From the NCBI RefSeq assembly GCF_001908725.1, contig NZ_CP018725.1, forward strand, positions 3,844,001 to 3,908,000: a stretch of 64,000 nt of DNA. The letters are read 5' to 3'. The notes under the pieces are model-generated. The model saw nothing but the letters and a program-made list of their open reading frames with translations, did not search any database and was not told where the DNA came from. The DNA is from Xanthomonas vesicatoria ATCC 35937 (GTDB taxonomy: Bacteria; Pseudomonadota; Gammaproteobacteria; Xanthomonadales; Xanthomonadaceae). Each line of letters begins with the position of its first letter. The stretch's first letter is position 1. The position numbers and the translations under genes were made by a program. This document shows, in pieces, positions 50,623 through 62,208 of this stretch.

Positions 50623-52106
50623 GCCGCAGCATGCCGCTGTCGCAGCTATTGCCGGACCTGACGCTTGCGCGCGATGTGCAGGTGTCCGGCCTGGTGATGG
50701 ATAGCCGTGCGGTGCGTCCGGGCGATGCGTTCGTGGCGATCGCCGGCTTCGGCGCGCATGGGCTGGGCTTTGTCGAACAGGCGCGTGCGAATGGCGCAGT
50801 GGCAGTGTTGTTCGAACCACCGGCGCCGGCCGAGCTGCCGGTACCGGCCGATGCGATCGCGGTGCCCGGCCTGCGTGCGCGACTCGGCAGCATGGCCGAC
50901 CAGTTCCACGGTCACCCGTCGCGCGCGCTGCGCATGGTTGGCGTCACCGGGACCAACGGCAAGACCTCCACCGTGCAATTGCTGGCGCAGGCGCTGACCT
51001 TGCTCGGTACATCGACCGGTACGCTGGGCACGTTGGGCGTGGGCCTGTACGGCGCGGCCGTGCCGACCGGCTTCACCACACCGCTGGTGCTGTCCACGCA
51101 TGCCTTGCTGGCGCAACTGCGCGATGAAGGCGCGCAGGCCGCGGCGATGGAAGTCAGCTCGCACGCGCTCGATCAGGGCCGCGTGGATGCCGTGCATTTC
51201 GACGTAGCGGTGTTCACCAATCTCACCCGCGATCATCTCGATTATCACGGCGATATGGCGCAGTACGGCGCCGCCAAAGCCAAGCTGTTCACGCGCGCTG
51301 GGTTGCAGGCGGCGGTGGTAAATCTGGACGACGCATTCGGCCGCACGCTGTTCGCGTCGCTCGATCCTGCGCTGCGTGCGATCGGTGTGAGTTCGCGCGG
51401 GCAGGGCGGCGCCACGGTGCGCGCCGACGCGCTGCAGCTGGATCACAACGGCATCAGCTTCGCGCTGCGGATCGATAGCACCGTCCACGCGGTACATTCG
51501 CCACTGCTGGGCCGCTTCAACGTCGACAACCTGCTGGCGGTCGCCGGTGCCCTGCACGCGCTGGACCATGCGCCGGCGCAGATCGCCCAGGTGCTGGGCC
51601 AGCTGCAGCCCATCCACGGCCGCATGAATCGTCTCGGCGGCGCGCATGGCGCACCGCTGGTCGTGGTCGACTACGCACACACGCCCGACGCGCTGGAGCA
51701 GGCACTGGCCAGCCTCCGCTCGCATGCGCAGGACCGGCTGATCTGCGTGTTCGGCTGTGGCGGGGAACGCGACACCGGCAAGCGCCCGCAGATGGCCGCC
51801 ATTGCCGAACTCAACGCCGATGTGGCGATCGTCACCGACGACAACCCGCGCGGCGAAGATGGCGATGTCATCGTTGCCGATATCGTGCGCGGCTTTGCGC
51901 GCCCGGATGCGGCCATCGTGCAGCGCGATCGTGCTGCCGCCATCCATCAGGCCATCGCTATGGCCAGCGCATCGGACATCGTGCTGATCGCCGGCAAGGG
52001 CCACGAGCCCTACCAGGAAGTGGCTGGCGTGCGGCATGCCTTCGACGACGCGGCGGTAGCGGCGCAGGCGCTGCTGCCGCGTACCCTGCTGGGGGTGCGC
52101 GCATGA
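50619..52106 (+). CDS. murE: UDP-MurNAc-L-Ala-D-Glu:meso-diaminopimelate ligase MurE
   Basis: 495 residues from GTG 50619; ATG 50631 is an alternative. MurE adds meso-diaminopimelate to the peptide stem in the cytoplasm. The P-loop is [28 protein letters not shown] and the carbamylated-Lys region follow, and DNPRGED is the DNPR motif specific for diaminopimelate over lysine. GTGA overlap with ftsI and ATGA overlap with murF indicate coupled translation. Confidence 0.96.
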   Translation: MSRSMPLSQLLPDLTLARDVQVSGLVMDSRAVRPGDAFVAIAGFGAHGLGFVEQARANGAVAVLFEPPAPAELPVPADAIAVPGLRARLGSMADQFHGHPSRALRMVGVTGTNGKTSTVQLLAQALTLLGTSTGTLGTLGVGLYGAAVPTGFTTPLVLSTHALLAQLRDEGAQAAAMEVSSHALDQGRVDAVHFDVAVFTNLTRDHLDYHGDMAQYGAAKAKLFTRAGLQAAVVNLDDAFGRTLFASLDPALRAIGVSSRGQGGATVRADALQLDHNGISFALRIDSTVHAVHSPLLGRFNVDNLLAVAGALHALDHAPAQIAQVLGQLQPIHGRMNRLGGAHGAPLVVVDYAHTPDALEQALASLRSHAQDRLICVFGCGGERDTGKRPQMAAIAELNADVAIVTDDNPRGEDGDVIVADIVRGFARPDAAIVQRDRAAAIHQAIAMASASDIVLIAGKGHEPYQEVAGVRHAFDDAAVAAQALLPRTLLGVRA

Positions 52107-53579
52107 AGCTCACCCCGTTGTCGTTGATCGCGCATTGGGCCGGCGGCGAGCTGCACGGCGACGATGCCATGATCGATGCGGTCGGCAACGATACGCGCGC
52201 GCTGTCCAACGGCAGCCTGTATGTGGCGCTGCGCGGCGAGCGTGTCGATGGGCACGACTTCGCTGCCGATGCACTCGCGCAGGGCGCCAGCGGTTTGCTG
52301 GTGGAGCGCCTGTTGCCGACGCTGGGCGTACCGCAGGTGGTGGTGCAGAACACCGAACTGGCACTGGCACGCATTGCGGCCGGCATGCAGCGCGATCGCG
52401 CCACCCGCGTGATCGCGTTGACCGGTTCCAACGGCAAGACCAGCGTCAAGGCGCTGCTGCTGGCGATCCTGACCGAAGCAGGGCGTGTCGACGGCACCAC
52501 CGTCTATGCCACGCCGGGCAACCGCAATAACGAAATTGGCTTGCCGCTGGCAGTGATCGCCGCGCCGGACGATGCAGATGTTGCCATCTACGAAATGGGT
52601 GCCGGCAAGCCGGGCGATATCGCCTACCTCACCGACATCGCGCGGCCGCAGGTTGCGCTGGTCAACAACATCGCGCCGGCGCATCTGGAGCGCCTGGGCA
52701 GCCTGCTCGGCGTCGCACAGACCAAAGGCGCGATCTACGCCGCGCTGCCGTCCGATGGCGTGGCGGTGATCAATGCCGACGATGCCTTCGGCGCCTGGTT
52801 CGAGCAGCAGCTGCATGCGCAGCCGGTGCCGGGCCGTCGGGTGTTGCGCTATGGCCTGCAGGCCAGCGCCGACATCCGCGCACGTCAGCTGCGACTGCAG
52901 GCCGATGGCGCGCAGTTCACGCTGGTGACGCCGCAGGGCGAGGCACAGGTTACGTTGCCATTGCCGGGTCGCCACAACGTGCTCAACGCATTGGCGGCGA
53001 CCGGCCTGGCGCTGGGCGCCGGGATCGCGCTGCCGATCATCGCCGCTGGTCTGGCGCAGGCGCGCCCGGTGGCTGGCCGGCAGATCGCCCATCGGTTGCC
53101 CGGTGGCGCGGTGCTGGTCGACGACAGTTACAACGCCAACCCCGGGTCGCTGGATGCGGCCATCGATGCACTGGCCGCCGCGCCCGGCGATGGCTGGCTG
53201 GTGCTGGGCGACATGCGCGAACTCGGTGCGGAAGGCGCGGCACTGCATGCCGCGGCCGGGCGTCGCGCACGCGCCGCAAAATTGCAACGTCTGTACGCAT
53301 TGGGCGAGCTCAGTGCCGCGGCTGCGCAGGCGTTTGGCGAGGGCGGCCGCGTGTTTGCCACCCATGCCGCCTTGGCGACGGCATTGCAGGCGGATCTGGC
53401 GCAGGTCGCCGGTTCGCAGACTCAAACGCAGGAATCTTCTTTGATGCACGAACACACCGGAGCGGCTGCGCAGGCTGCCACCGCGCACCTCCCGCCCACG
53501 CTGCTGGTCAAAGGCTCCCGCGGTAGCGCCATGGACCGCATCGTCACCGCGTTGCTGGCACCGGTGGAGGGCGCATCCC

Positions 53580-53590
<11 letters not shown>
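52103..53590 (+). CDS. murF: UDP-MurNAc-tripeptide:D-Ala-D-Ala ligase MurF
   Basis: 495 residues (usually about 450-460). MurF adds D-Ala-D-Ala. Motifs: [67 protein letters not shown] and [15 protein letters not shown] poorly conserved insert of about 30 residues ([20 protein letters not shown]) precedes the last conserved [15 protein letters not shown]. The 3' end overlaps mraY by 11 bases. Confidence 0.95.
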
Positions 53591-54664
<1,074 letters not shown>

Positions 54665-54665
<1 letters not shown>

Positions 54666-56035
54666 TGAACGACATGTCCCGCCAGGCCACGCGACTGGAC
54701 GCCATCGGCGGCCGTTACGACCCGTGGCTGCTCGGCGCGGCGGCCACCCTCGCCTCGTTGGGCGTGGTGATGGTGGCTTCCAGCTCGATCGAGCTGTCCG
54801 ACAATCCGTTTTACTACCTGACCCGTCACCTTCTGTTTCTGGGCATTGGCGTGGGCCTGGCGTTTTGGGCCATGCGTACCGAACTCAAGACCATCGAGCA
54901 GTACAACCAGGTGTTGCTGCTGGCCTGCTTCGGTCTGTTGATGGTGGTGTTCGTGCCCGGCCTGGGCAGCAGCGTCAACGGCGCCAAGCGCTGGATCAAC
55001 CTGGGCGTATCCAAGTTCCAGACCGTCGAAGCGGTCAAGGTGCTCTACATCGTGTGGCTATCCAGCTACCTGGTGCGGTTCCGCGACGAGGTCAACGCGA
55101 CCTGGCCGGCGATGCTCAAGCCGCTGGGCGTGGCGATCGCACTGGTGGGCCTGCTGCTGATGCAGCCAGACTTCGGCTCCTCCACGCTGCTGCTGGCGAT
55201 CACGGCCGGCATGCTGGTGCTGGGCGGGGTGAACCTGCCGCGCATGTCGATGCCGATCGTGTTCGGCCTGCCGGTATTCGCCTTCATTGCGATCCTGGAA
55301 CCTTACCGCCTGCGCCGCATCACCTCGTTCCTGGATCCGTGGGCGGATCAGCTAGGGTCGGGCTATCAATTGTCGAATGCCTTGATGGCGGTTGGCCGTG
55401 GGCAATGGACCGGGGTGGGCTTGGGCGCCTCGGTGCAGAAGCTCAATTATCTGCCCGAAGCGCATACCGACTTCATCTTCTCGGTGATTGCCGAAGAGTT
55501 GGGCTTTGTCGGCGTGTGCGGCGTGATCTCGCTGTATGCGCTACTTGTCGGTCGCGCGTTCTGGCTGGGCATGCGCTGCGTGGAAATGAAGCGCCATTTT
55601 TCCGGCTATATCGCGTTCGGCATTGGTCTGTGGATCAGCCTGCAGAGCTTCGTCTCGGTGGGCGTGAACCTGGGTATCCTGCCGACCAAGGGCTTGACCC
55701 TGCCCCTGATTTCGTCCGGCGGTTCGTCGGTGCTGATGACCTGCGTGGCGATGGGTCTGCTGCTGCGCGTGTCGTATGAAATGGATCGCGCCGAGCGCCT
55801 GCGCAGCAAGTTGTCGCCGCAGGGCGCGTCCTCCGAGCCGGCTGAGCAGGTGGTCGACCCGGTGCCGCCTGCGTCTACAGCGGGACGCAAGCCGCAGCGC
55901 GAGACCGCTGTAGCACCGGCATCGGTGGCAGCGGCGTCGACTGCAGCACCCTCGGTGGCGCCGGCATCGGCCATCCTGCGCGGCACCAGCCGGATGCAGC
56001 CGCGTGTGGAACCGACCTTCGGGAGGATTGCATGA
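54665..56035 (+). CDS. ftsW: Septal peptidoglycan glycosyltransferase FtsW
   Basis: 456 residues, SEDS family with about ten membrane helices. FtsW polymerises lipid II at the septum with FtsI. Features: [20 protein letters not shown] start, [25 protein letters not shown] (conserved catalytic Asp region), [20 protein letters not shown] and the C-terminal [16 protein letters not shown]. An unusually long Ala/Ser/Pro-rich cytoplasmic tail of about 70 residues follows. It overlaps murG by 4 bases. Confidence 0.95.
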
Positions 56036-57312
56036 GCGTCTATGCGAATCCCTCGCAAAAGCCCGCACAACCATCTGCCGGGATTCAGCCGGTGATGATT
56101 TTGGCTGGCGGTACCGGTGGGCATATTTTCCCGGGTCTGGCCGTGGCCAAGGTACTGCGCGCGCGCGGCGTGCCGGTGACATGGCTAGGCGCCGACGGTG
56201 CGATGGAAACGCGGCTGGTGCCGCAGCACGACATCCAGATCGACACGCTGGCCATCAGTGGCCTGCGCGGAAAGGGCGTGATCAAGTTGCTTGGTGCACC
56301 GGTGCGAGTGATGCGCGCCGTGCGCGCGGCCGGCTTTGTATTGCGCAAGCGACAGCCGCGTGCGGTGGTCAGCTTCGGCGGTTTTGCAGCTGGCCCCGGT
56401 GGCCTGGCCGCACGCCTGCTTGGCGTGCCCTTGCTGGTGCACGAACAAAATCGCGCGCCCGGCATGACCAACAAGGTGCTGTCGCGTTTTGCGCGCCGCG
56501 TGCTGACCGGTTTTCCGGGCAGCTTCGCTGGCGAAGAAGCAGTGGGTAACCCGGTGCGTGCGGACATCGCAGCGCTTCCCGCGCCGGCCACGCGCCTGGT
56601 CGGGCGTGGTGGCCCGGTGCGCGTGTTGGTGCTTGGCGGCAGCCAGGGCGCGCGCGTCTTGAACCAGGCCGTCCCCGCGGCACTGGCGGCGCTCGGGCAT
56701 CCGGATGTCGACGTACGCCATCAGTGCGGCGAAAAACTGCGCGCCGAAGCCGAGGCTTCTTATGCGCAGGCCGGCGTCAACGCCAGCGTCGAACCGTTTA
56801 TCGCCGACATGGCCGCCGCCTACGCCTGGGCAGACCTGGTGGTGTGCCGCGCCGGCGCCTCCACGCTGGCAGAGCTGTGCGCCGCCGGTGTCGGCAGCGT
56901 ACTGGTGCCCTTTGCCGCCGCCGTGGACGACCATCAGACCCGCAATGCCGAATACCTGGTCGGCGCCGATGCCGCCGTGCTGCTCAAGCAGGACGACACA
57001 TTGGCCGTGCGCCTGCAGCAGGTCTTGCAGACGTTGCTCGCCGACCCCGCACGTCGCCTGTCGATGGCCCAAGCCGCCCGCACCCTGGCCAAGCCGGATG
57101 CCGCGGAGCGTATCGCCGACATCATTCTTCAAGAAGCCGGGAGTGGTGAATCGGGAATGGGGAATCGGCAGAGCTCAGAACACTTGCAGGAACCTATTTC
57201 GATGCACGTAAACAAGCGCACCGACCAAGCATCCGTTGCCGCTGGCGCTCCGCTCCACACGATTCCCGATTCCCGATTCCCGATTTACGCCTCCGCAGGA
57301 GGTGCTCAATGA
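56032..57312 (+). CDS. murG: Lipid II synthase MurG (UDP-GlcNAc transferase)
   Basis: 426 residues (usual about 355-365). MurG transfers GlcNAc to lipid I on the inner face of the membrane. GT28 motifs: [16 protein letters not shown] (25-40), [44 protein letters not shown] and a donor-binding [17 protein letters not shown] followed by [17 protein letters not shown]. The conserved protein ends near DIILQEAG. The last ~57 residues are encoded by an inverted-repeat element ([10 protein letters not shown]..., [14 protein letters not shown]). The stop overlaps the murC ATG. Confidence 0.95.
   Translation: MSVYANPSQKPAQPSAGIQPVMILAGGTGGHIFPGLAVAKVLRARGVPVTWLGADGAMETRLVPQHDIQIDTLAISGLRGKGVIKLLGAPVRVMRAVRAAGFVLRKRQPRAVVSFGGFAAGPGGLAARLLGVPLLVHEQNRAPGMTNKVLSRFARRVLTGFPGSFAGEEAVGNPVRADIAALPAPATRLVGRGGPVRVLVLGGSQGARVLNQAVPAALAALGHPDVDVRHQCGEKLRAEAEASYAQAGVNASVEPFIADMAAAYAWADLVVCRAGASTLAELCAAGVGSVLVPFAAAVDDHQTRNAEYLVGADAAVLLKQDDTLAVRLQQVLQTLLADPARRLSMAQAARTLAKPDAAERIADIILQEAGSGESGMGNRQSSEHLQEPISMHVNKRTDQASVAAGAPLHTIPDSRFPIYASAGGAQ
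57138..57288 (+). repeat. GGGAAT/ATTCCC inverted-repeat element within the 3' end of murG
   Basis: The left arm (57138-57176) is GGGAGTGGTGAATCGGGAAT...; the right arm (57259-57288) is ACGATTCCCGATTCCC repeats. The ~80-base loop is longer than in other copies and carries TTTCGATGCACG. It adds an in-frame C-terminal tail to MurG; the murC ribosome-binding site AGGAGG lies after it. Confidence 0.8.
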
Positions 57313-58742
57313 TCCGCCGCCTGCAGGACAGCGGCGATCTGGTACGTGCGTTTCCGCGCGTGCATTTCGTGGGTATCGGCGGCACCGGCATGAGCGGCAT
57401 TGCCGAGGTCATGCTGACGCTTGGCTACGAAGTCTCCGGTTCCGACAATTCCGACAACGCAGCAACGCGCCGCCTGGCCAAGCTGGGTGCGCGTGTGATG
57501 CGGGGCCACTCGGCAGCCAACGTGCTGGGCACTGATTGCGTGGTGGTATCCAGCGCGATCCGTGAAGACAACCCTGAGCTGATGGAAGCGCGCAGCCAGC
57601 GCATTCCGATCATGCCGCGTGCGGCGATGCTGGCCGAGCTGATGCGCTTCCGTCGCGGTATCGCGGTGGCAGGAACGCACGGCAAGACCACCACCACCAG
57701 CCTGGCTGCGGCCGTGCTGAGCGAAGGCGGGCTGGATCCGACGTTTGTCATCGGCGGGCAACTGTTGGCAGCCGGCGCCAATGCCAAACTCGGCGGGGGC
57801 CAGTGGCTGGTGGCCGAAGCCGACGAAAGCGATGGCAGCTTCCTGCGCCTGAATCCGCTGATGGCGGTGATCACCAATATCGATTCGGATCACCTGGAAA
57901 ACTACGGCAACGATTTCGCCCGCGTGCAGGCCGCGTTTGCCGAATTCCTGCAGCGCCTGCCGTTCTACGGCCTGGCCCTGCTGTGCATCGATGATCCGGA
58001 AGTGGCTGCGCTGGCCGGCAAGACGCCGCGTCACGTGATGAGCTACGGCATGAGCGAAAACGCCGACGTGCGCGCCGAAGATGTGGTGCAGGACGGGCCG
58101 CGCATGCGCTTCACCCTGCGCCTGCCGGAAGGCACCACCACGCCGGTGACGCTGGCGTTGCCGGGCCGTCACAACGTGCTCAACGCACTGGCTGCTGCCG
58201 CGATCGGTTGGCAGCTCGGCGTGGAGCCGCAGACCATTGCGCGCGCGTTGGAAAACTTCGCCGGTATCGGCCGGCGTTTCAACGATCTGGGCGAAGTCAC
58301 TACCAGCACCGGCGCACGTGTGCAGGTGGTCGATGACTACGGCCATCACCCGCGCGAGCTGGAGGCGGTGTTCGCCGCCGCCCGTGGCGGTTGGCCGGAC
58401 AAGCGCCTGGTGGTGGCCTTCCAGCCGCACCGATACAGCCGTACCCGCGATCAGTTCGACGCCTTCGCCGCCGTGCTCAGCACCGTCGATGCGCTGGTAC
58501 TGAGCGAAGTCTATCCCGCCGGCGAAGCGCCGATTCCCGGCGCCGACTCGCGCGCGCTGGCGCGTGCGATCCGTGCGCGCGGCCGTAGCGAGCCGGTGGT
58601 CGTCGGGCAGATTTCCGGCCTGGCCGAGGTGTTGCCGGACGTACTGCAGGACGGCGACCTGTTGCTGATGATGGGTGCCGGCGATATCGGGTATGTGGCC
58701 CAGCACATCATCAATCATGGCTTTGTCGGAGAGCAGGCATGA
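57309..58742 (+). CDS. murC: UDP-MurNAc:L-alanine ligase MurC
   Basis: 477 residues. MurC attaches L-Ala to UDP-MurNAc, the first peptide step. Motifs: [30 protein letters not shown] (P-loop), [35 protein letters not shown] and [18 protein letters not shown] lies just before ATG 57309, which overlaps the murG stop. It overlaps ddlB by 4 bases. Confidence 0.97.
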   Translation: MIRRLQDSGDLVRAFPRVHFVGIGGTGMSGIAEVMLTLGYEVSGSDNSDNAATRRLAKLGARVMRGHSAANVLGTDCVVVSSAIREDNPELMEARSQRIPIMPRAAMLAELMRFRRGIAVAGTHGKTTTTSLAAAVLSEGGLDPTFVIGGQLLAAGANAKLGGGQWLVAEADESDGSFLRLNPLMAVITNIDSDHLENYGNDFARVQAAFAEFLQRLPFYGLALLCIDDPEVAALAGKTPRHVMSYGMSENADVRAEDVVQDGPRMRFTLRLPEGTTTPVTLALPGRHNVLNALAAAAIGWQLGVEPQTIARALENFAGIGRRFNDLGEVTTSTGARVQVVDDYGHHPRELEAVFAAARGGWPDKRLVVAFQPHRYSRTRDQFDAFAAVLSTVDALVLSEVYPAGEAPIPGADSRALARAIRARGRSEPVVVGQISGLAEVLPDVLQDGDLLLMMGAGDIGYVAQHIINHGFVGEQA

Positions 58743-59695
58743 GCGCGGTGATCGCCAACGCACGCACCAGTGATCCGGCAGCCTTCGGACGTGTCGCCGT
58801 GCTGCTCGGCGGCACCTCCTCCGAGCGCGAAGTCTCGTTGAATTCCGGCAGCAACGTGCTCGACGCACTGCGCGCGCGCGGTGTCGATGCGCAGCCGGTC
58901 GATGGCATTCCTGCGTTGGCGCAGGCGCTGGTCGCCGGCCAATTTGATCGCGTGTTCAACGTGCTGCACGGCCATAACGGCGGCGGCGAAGACGGCATCG
59001 TGCAGGGCTTGATGGAAGCCTTTGGCATTCCGTACACCGGTTCCAACGTGCTCGGCTCGGCGCTGAGCATGGACAAGATCCGCACCAAGCAGGTGTGGTT
59101 GTCGCTGGGCCTGCCGACGCCGCGTTATGCGCGTCTGGCCGCCGGCGTCAGCGCCGATGAGATCCATGCTGCCGCACGCCAGATCGGCTTGCCGGTAATC
59201 GTCAAGCCGGCCAACGAAGGCTCGAGCGTCGGTATCAGCCGCGTGTTCGATCAGGCGCAGCTTGAAGAAGCCGTGCTGCTGGCCGCGCGCTACGACGGCG
59301 CGCTGTTGATGGAGCAATTGATCGAAGGCGACGAACTCACCGTGGCGATTCTGGGCGAGACCGCGCTGCCGTCGATTCGCATCGTGCCCAAGGGCCAGTG
59401 GTACGACTACAACGCCAAGTACCTGGCCGACGACACTCAATATCTGTGTCCGGGGCTGGATGGCGATGCCGAAGCGCAGATCGGCCAGCTCGCGCTGGAT
59501 GCGTTCCGCGCCGCCGGTGCACGCGACTGGGGCCGCGTTGACGTCATGCGCGACCGCAGCAGCGGCCAACTGTATCTGCTCGAAGTGAACACCGCCCCGG
59601 GCATGACCAGCCACTCGCTGGTGCCCAAGGCCGCCCGTCAGCTCGGCCTCGATTTCGAAGAGCTGGTCTGGCGCGTACTGGAGCAGACGCTGTGA
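58739..59695 (+). CDS. ddlB: D-alanine:D-alanine ligase
   Basis: 318 residues, ATP-grasp enzyme making the D-Ala-D-Ala dipeptide used by MurF. Features: [103 protein letters not shown]. It starts in a 4-base overlap with murC; an inverted-repeat element fills the gap to ftsQ. Confidence 0.96.
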   Translation: MSAVIANARTSDPAAFGRVAVLLGGTSSEREVSLNSGSNVLDALRARGVDAQPVDGIPALAQALVAGQFDRVFNVLHGHNGGGEDGIVQGLMEAFGIPYTGSNVLGSALSMDKIRTKQVWLSLGLPTPRYARLAAGVSADEIHAAARQIGLPVIVKPANEGSSVGISRVFDQAQLEEAVLLAARYDGALLMEQLIEGDELTVAILGETALPSIRIVPKGQWYDYNAKYLADDTQYLCPGLDGDAEAQIGQLALDAFRAAGARDWGRVDVMRDRSSGQLYLLEVNTAPGMTSHSLVPKAARQLGLDFEELVWRVLEQTL

Positions 59696-59699
59696 AGCG

Positions 59700-59792
59700 C
59701 GGAATGGGGAATCGGGATTCGGGAATCGCAAAAGCGACAGCCGGCCGTGCGCCGCTGTTGACGATTTCCTATTCCCGATTCCCGATTCCCGC
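59700..59792 (+). repeat. GGGAAT/ATTCCC inverted-repeat element, ddlB-ftsQ gap
   Basis: The left arm (59700-59729) is GGAATGGGGAATCGGGATTC...; the right arm (59762-59792) is TATTCCCGATTCCCGATTCC. It occupies the gap from 5 bases after the ddlB stop to 15 bases before the ftsQ ATG; here a separate GGAG ribosome-binding site is present. Confidence 0.8.
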
Positions 59793-59807
59793 GCGCGGAG
59801 CGCGCAC

Positions 59808-60665
59808 ATGAACGCCACCCTGCGTATCCTCGCCTGGTTGATCGCGGTGGCGCTGGTCGCGTTGCCAGTGGTTGCGGTGCTCAATGGGTGGGTGGGCGCG
59901 GAGCGCTGGCCGTTGGCCAAGTTGCGGGTGTCCGGCGATTTCAAGCGGGTGCCGGCCGAAGAATTGCGCGCGGTGGTGTTGCCGTATGCGCGCGCAGGAT
60001 TTTTCGCGGTGAAGCTGCAGCAGGCGCAAGACGCCATTGCGCGCCTGCCGTGGGTGGAAAGCGCACAGGTGCGCAAGCGTTGGCCGGACGTGCTGGAAGT
60101 GCGCGTGACCGAGCACAAGCCGTTCGCGCGCTGGGGCACCGACCGCATGCTGTCCGAGCAAGGCCGGTTGTTCCGCACCCCGCCATTGCTCAAGGATTTC
60201 AAATTGCCGCAACTCGGCGGACCGGACAGCAAAACCCAGGACGTGGTCGCGCTCTACAACGAGTCGCGCGCCTTGTTTGCACCAACCGGACTGGATGTGG
60301 AGCGTCTGGAGATGGACGCGCGCGGCAGCTGGTCGCTGGGGCTGAGCAACGGTCTGCAGATCATGATCGGCCGCGACGATGCACGCGCGCGTCTGCAGCG
60401 GTTCGCGCGCGTGCTGCCGCAGCTGGCCGACCCGCAGCGCCCGATCGCGCGCGCCGATCTGCGCTACACCAATGGGTTTACGGTCGAACGTGCACCGGGC
60501 GAGACCCCGCACGACGCCAAAAAGCCCAAGAACACGGCGCCGGTCACGCCCGCCGCGCCGCCGGCGGAGGTCCATCCCATCGCCGCGCGCTTTCCGCATC
60601 GCCTGATTGATCGTCTGGCCTCTGCGCTTCCGTCATTCACTCTTCAACGCAGTCTGCATACATGA
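59808..60665 (+). CDS. ftsQ: Cell division protein FtsQ
   Basis: 285 residues. FtsQ links early and late divisome proteins through FtsB/FtsL. It has a short N-terminus, one membrane helix (ILAWLIAVALVALPVVAVLNG), a POTRA domain (LAKLRVSGDFKRVPAEELRAVV...GFFAVKLQQAQDAIARLPWVESAQVRKRWPDVLEVRVTEHKPFARWG) and the beta domain. The C-terminal ~45 residues (KKPKNTAPVTPAAPPAE...) are Pro/Ala-rich and unlike the family core. It overlaps ftsA by 4 bases. Confidence 0.94.
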   Translation: MNATLRILAWLIAVALVALPVVAVLNGWVGAERWPLAKLRVSGDFKRVPAEELRAVVLPYARAGFFAVKLQQAQDAIARLPWVESAQVRKRWPDVLEVRVTEHKPFARWGTDRMLSEQGRLFRTPPLLKDFKLPQLGGPDSKTQDVVALYNESRALFAPTGLDVERLEMDARGSWSLGLSNGLQIMIGRDDARARLQRFARVLPQLADPQRPIARADLRYTNGFTVERAPGETPHDAKKPKNTAPVTPAAPPAEVHPIAARFPHRLIDRLASALPSFTLQRSLHT

Positions 60666-61897
60666 ATCGCAAAGGCGACAAATCCCTCATCGTTGGACTG
60701 GACATCGGCACCTCCAAGGTGGTCGCGCTAGTCGGCGAGTACTCGCCCGGCAATCCGATCGAAGTGATCGGCATCGGTTCGCACGAGTCGCGCGGTCTCA
60801 AGCGCGGCGTGGTGGTAGACATCGAGTCCACCGTGCAGTCGATCCAGCGCGCAGTCGAAGAAGCCGAGCTCATGGCCGGCTGCGAAATTCGTTCGGTATA
60901 CGCATCGATTTCCGGCAACCACGTGCAGTGCAAGAACTCGCCCGGCATCGTGCCGATCCGCGATTGCGAAGTGACCTGGAGCGATCTGGAGCGCGTGCTC
61001 GACGCGGCCAAGGCAGTGGCCATTCCTGCCGACCAGCGCATCCTGCACGCCATCCCCCGTGAGTACGTGCTGGACGATTCGCAAGAAGGCATTCGCAACC
61101 CGGTCGGCATGACCGGCGTGCGCCTGGAGGTGCACGCGCACCTTGTCGTCTGCGCGCAGTCGGCCGCGGCCAACATCACCAAGTGCGTGCAGAAATGCGG
61201 CCTGCAGGTGGACGATCTGGTGCTGTCGTCGCTGGCTTCGTCGGTTGCCGTGCTGACCGCCGACGAACGTGAGCTGGGCGTGGTACTGGTGGACATCGGC
61301 GCCGGCACTACGGATCTGGCGGTGTACGTGCAGGGCGCGATCTGCCACACCGCCTCGCTGCCGATCGCCGGCGACCATGTCACCAACGACATCGCGCACA
61401 TGCTGCGTACGCCCACGCCGGAAGCCGAGCAGATCAAGGTGCGTTATGCCTGCGCGCTGGCGCAGCTGGCCACCGCCGAAGAAAGCATCCAGGTGCCGTC
61501 GGTGGGCGACCGCCCGCCGCGCCGCATGCCGCGTCACGCGCTTGCGCAGGCGGTGCAGGGCCGTTACGAAGAAATTTTTGAAATGGTGCAGGCCGAACTG
61601 CGCCGCTCCGGCTTCGAAGAAATGGTGCGCGCCGGCATGGTGCTCACCGGTGGCGCGTCGAAGATGGAAGGCGTGGTGGAGCTGGCCGAAGAAATGCTGC
61701 AAATGCCGGTGCGCGTGGGCATTCCGCAGCACGTCACCGGCCTGGGTGAAGTCGTCGGTAATCCGGTGCACGCCTCCGGCGTGGGCCTGTTGCTGATGGG
61801 TAGCCAGATCGAACACCCGCGTCGACCGTCGATCCCGACTGGCCGCGCAGGCAGCTTGTTCAAGAAATTGAAGAACTGGTATCGCGGCGAATTCTGA
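60662..61897 (+). CDS. ftsA: Cell division protein FtsA
   Basis: 411 residues. FtsA is the actin-like ATPase that ties FtsZ filaments to the membrane. Features: LIVGLDIGTSKVVALVGE (phosphate 1), the 1C domain around VYASISGNHVQ, VLVDIGAGTTDLAVY (phosphate 2), VLTGGASKMEGVVELAEE (adenosine motif) and a C-terminal amphipathic membrane-targeting helix SLFKKLKNWYRGEF. The start overlaps ftsQ by 4 bases. Confidence 0.97.
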   Translation: MNRKGDKSLIVGLDIGTSKVVALVGEYSPGNPIEVIGIGSHESRGLKRGVVVDIESTVQSIQRAVEEAELMAGCEIRSVYASISGNHVQCKNSPGIVPIRDCEVTWSDLERVLDAAKAVAIPADQRILHAIPREYVLDDSQEGIRNPVGMTGVRLEVHAHLVVCAQSAAANITKCVQKCGLQVDDLVLSSLASSVAVLTADERELGVVLVDIGAGTTDLAVYVQGAICHTASLPIAGDHVTNDIAHMLRTPTPEAEQIKVRYACALAQLATAEESIQVPSVGDRPPRRMPRHALAQAVQGRYEEIFEMVQAELRRSGFEEMVRAGMVLTGGASKMEGVVELAEEMLQMPVRVGIPQHVTGLGEVVGNPVHASGVGLLLMGSQIEHPRRPSIPTGRAGSLFKKLKNWYRGEF

Positions 61898-62208
61898 CGG
61901 GCTGGGATTCGGAAGTCGGGATTCGGGATTGGCAAGAGCAAGAAACGAAGGCAAAGCGGCGTTGGTTGCGATGGCGAAGATAATGATCAAGTAGAGAGCG
62001 GTGAGCGGGTAGGCGGTAAACTTTTTGCAGGATTTACGTCGAGGAGCAGGTGCGGCAAGTCGCGGAGCGCTATGGCGCATCCATGGCCCGACAACCGAGG
62101 CCCGACTTTCAAACAACAACACTCGCCGTGGTGCGGAGTGGGCAGGGAACCTCGCGTTTGCGAATCCTCAATCCCCATTCCCCAATCCCGGCTCAAGAGG
62201 ACACTGAC
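61898..62208 (+). repeat. ftsA-ftsZ gap with a diverged inverted-repeat element and a -10-like box
   Basis: The left arm (61900-61933) is GGGATTCGGAAGTCGGGATT...; the right arm (62163-62190) is CCTCAATCCCCATTCCCC and CAATCCCGG. Between them lies a less GC-rich stretch with TAAACT at 62017-62022, a candidate extra ftsZ promoter with a weak -35. An open frame running into ftsZ from 62050 has no ribosome-binding site. No separate gene is supported. AAGAGGA at 62195-62201 is the ftsZ ribosome-binding site. Confidence 0.6.
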
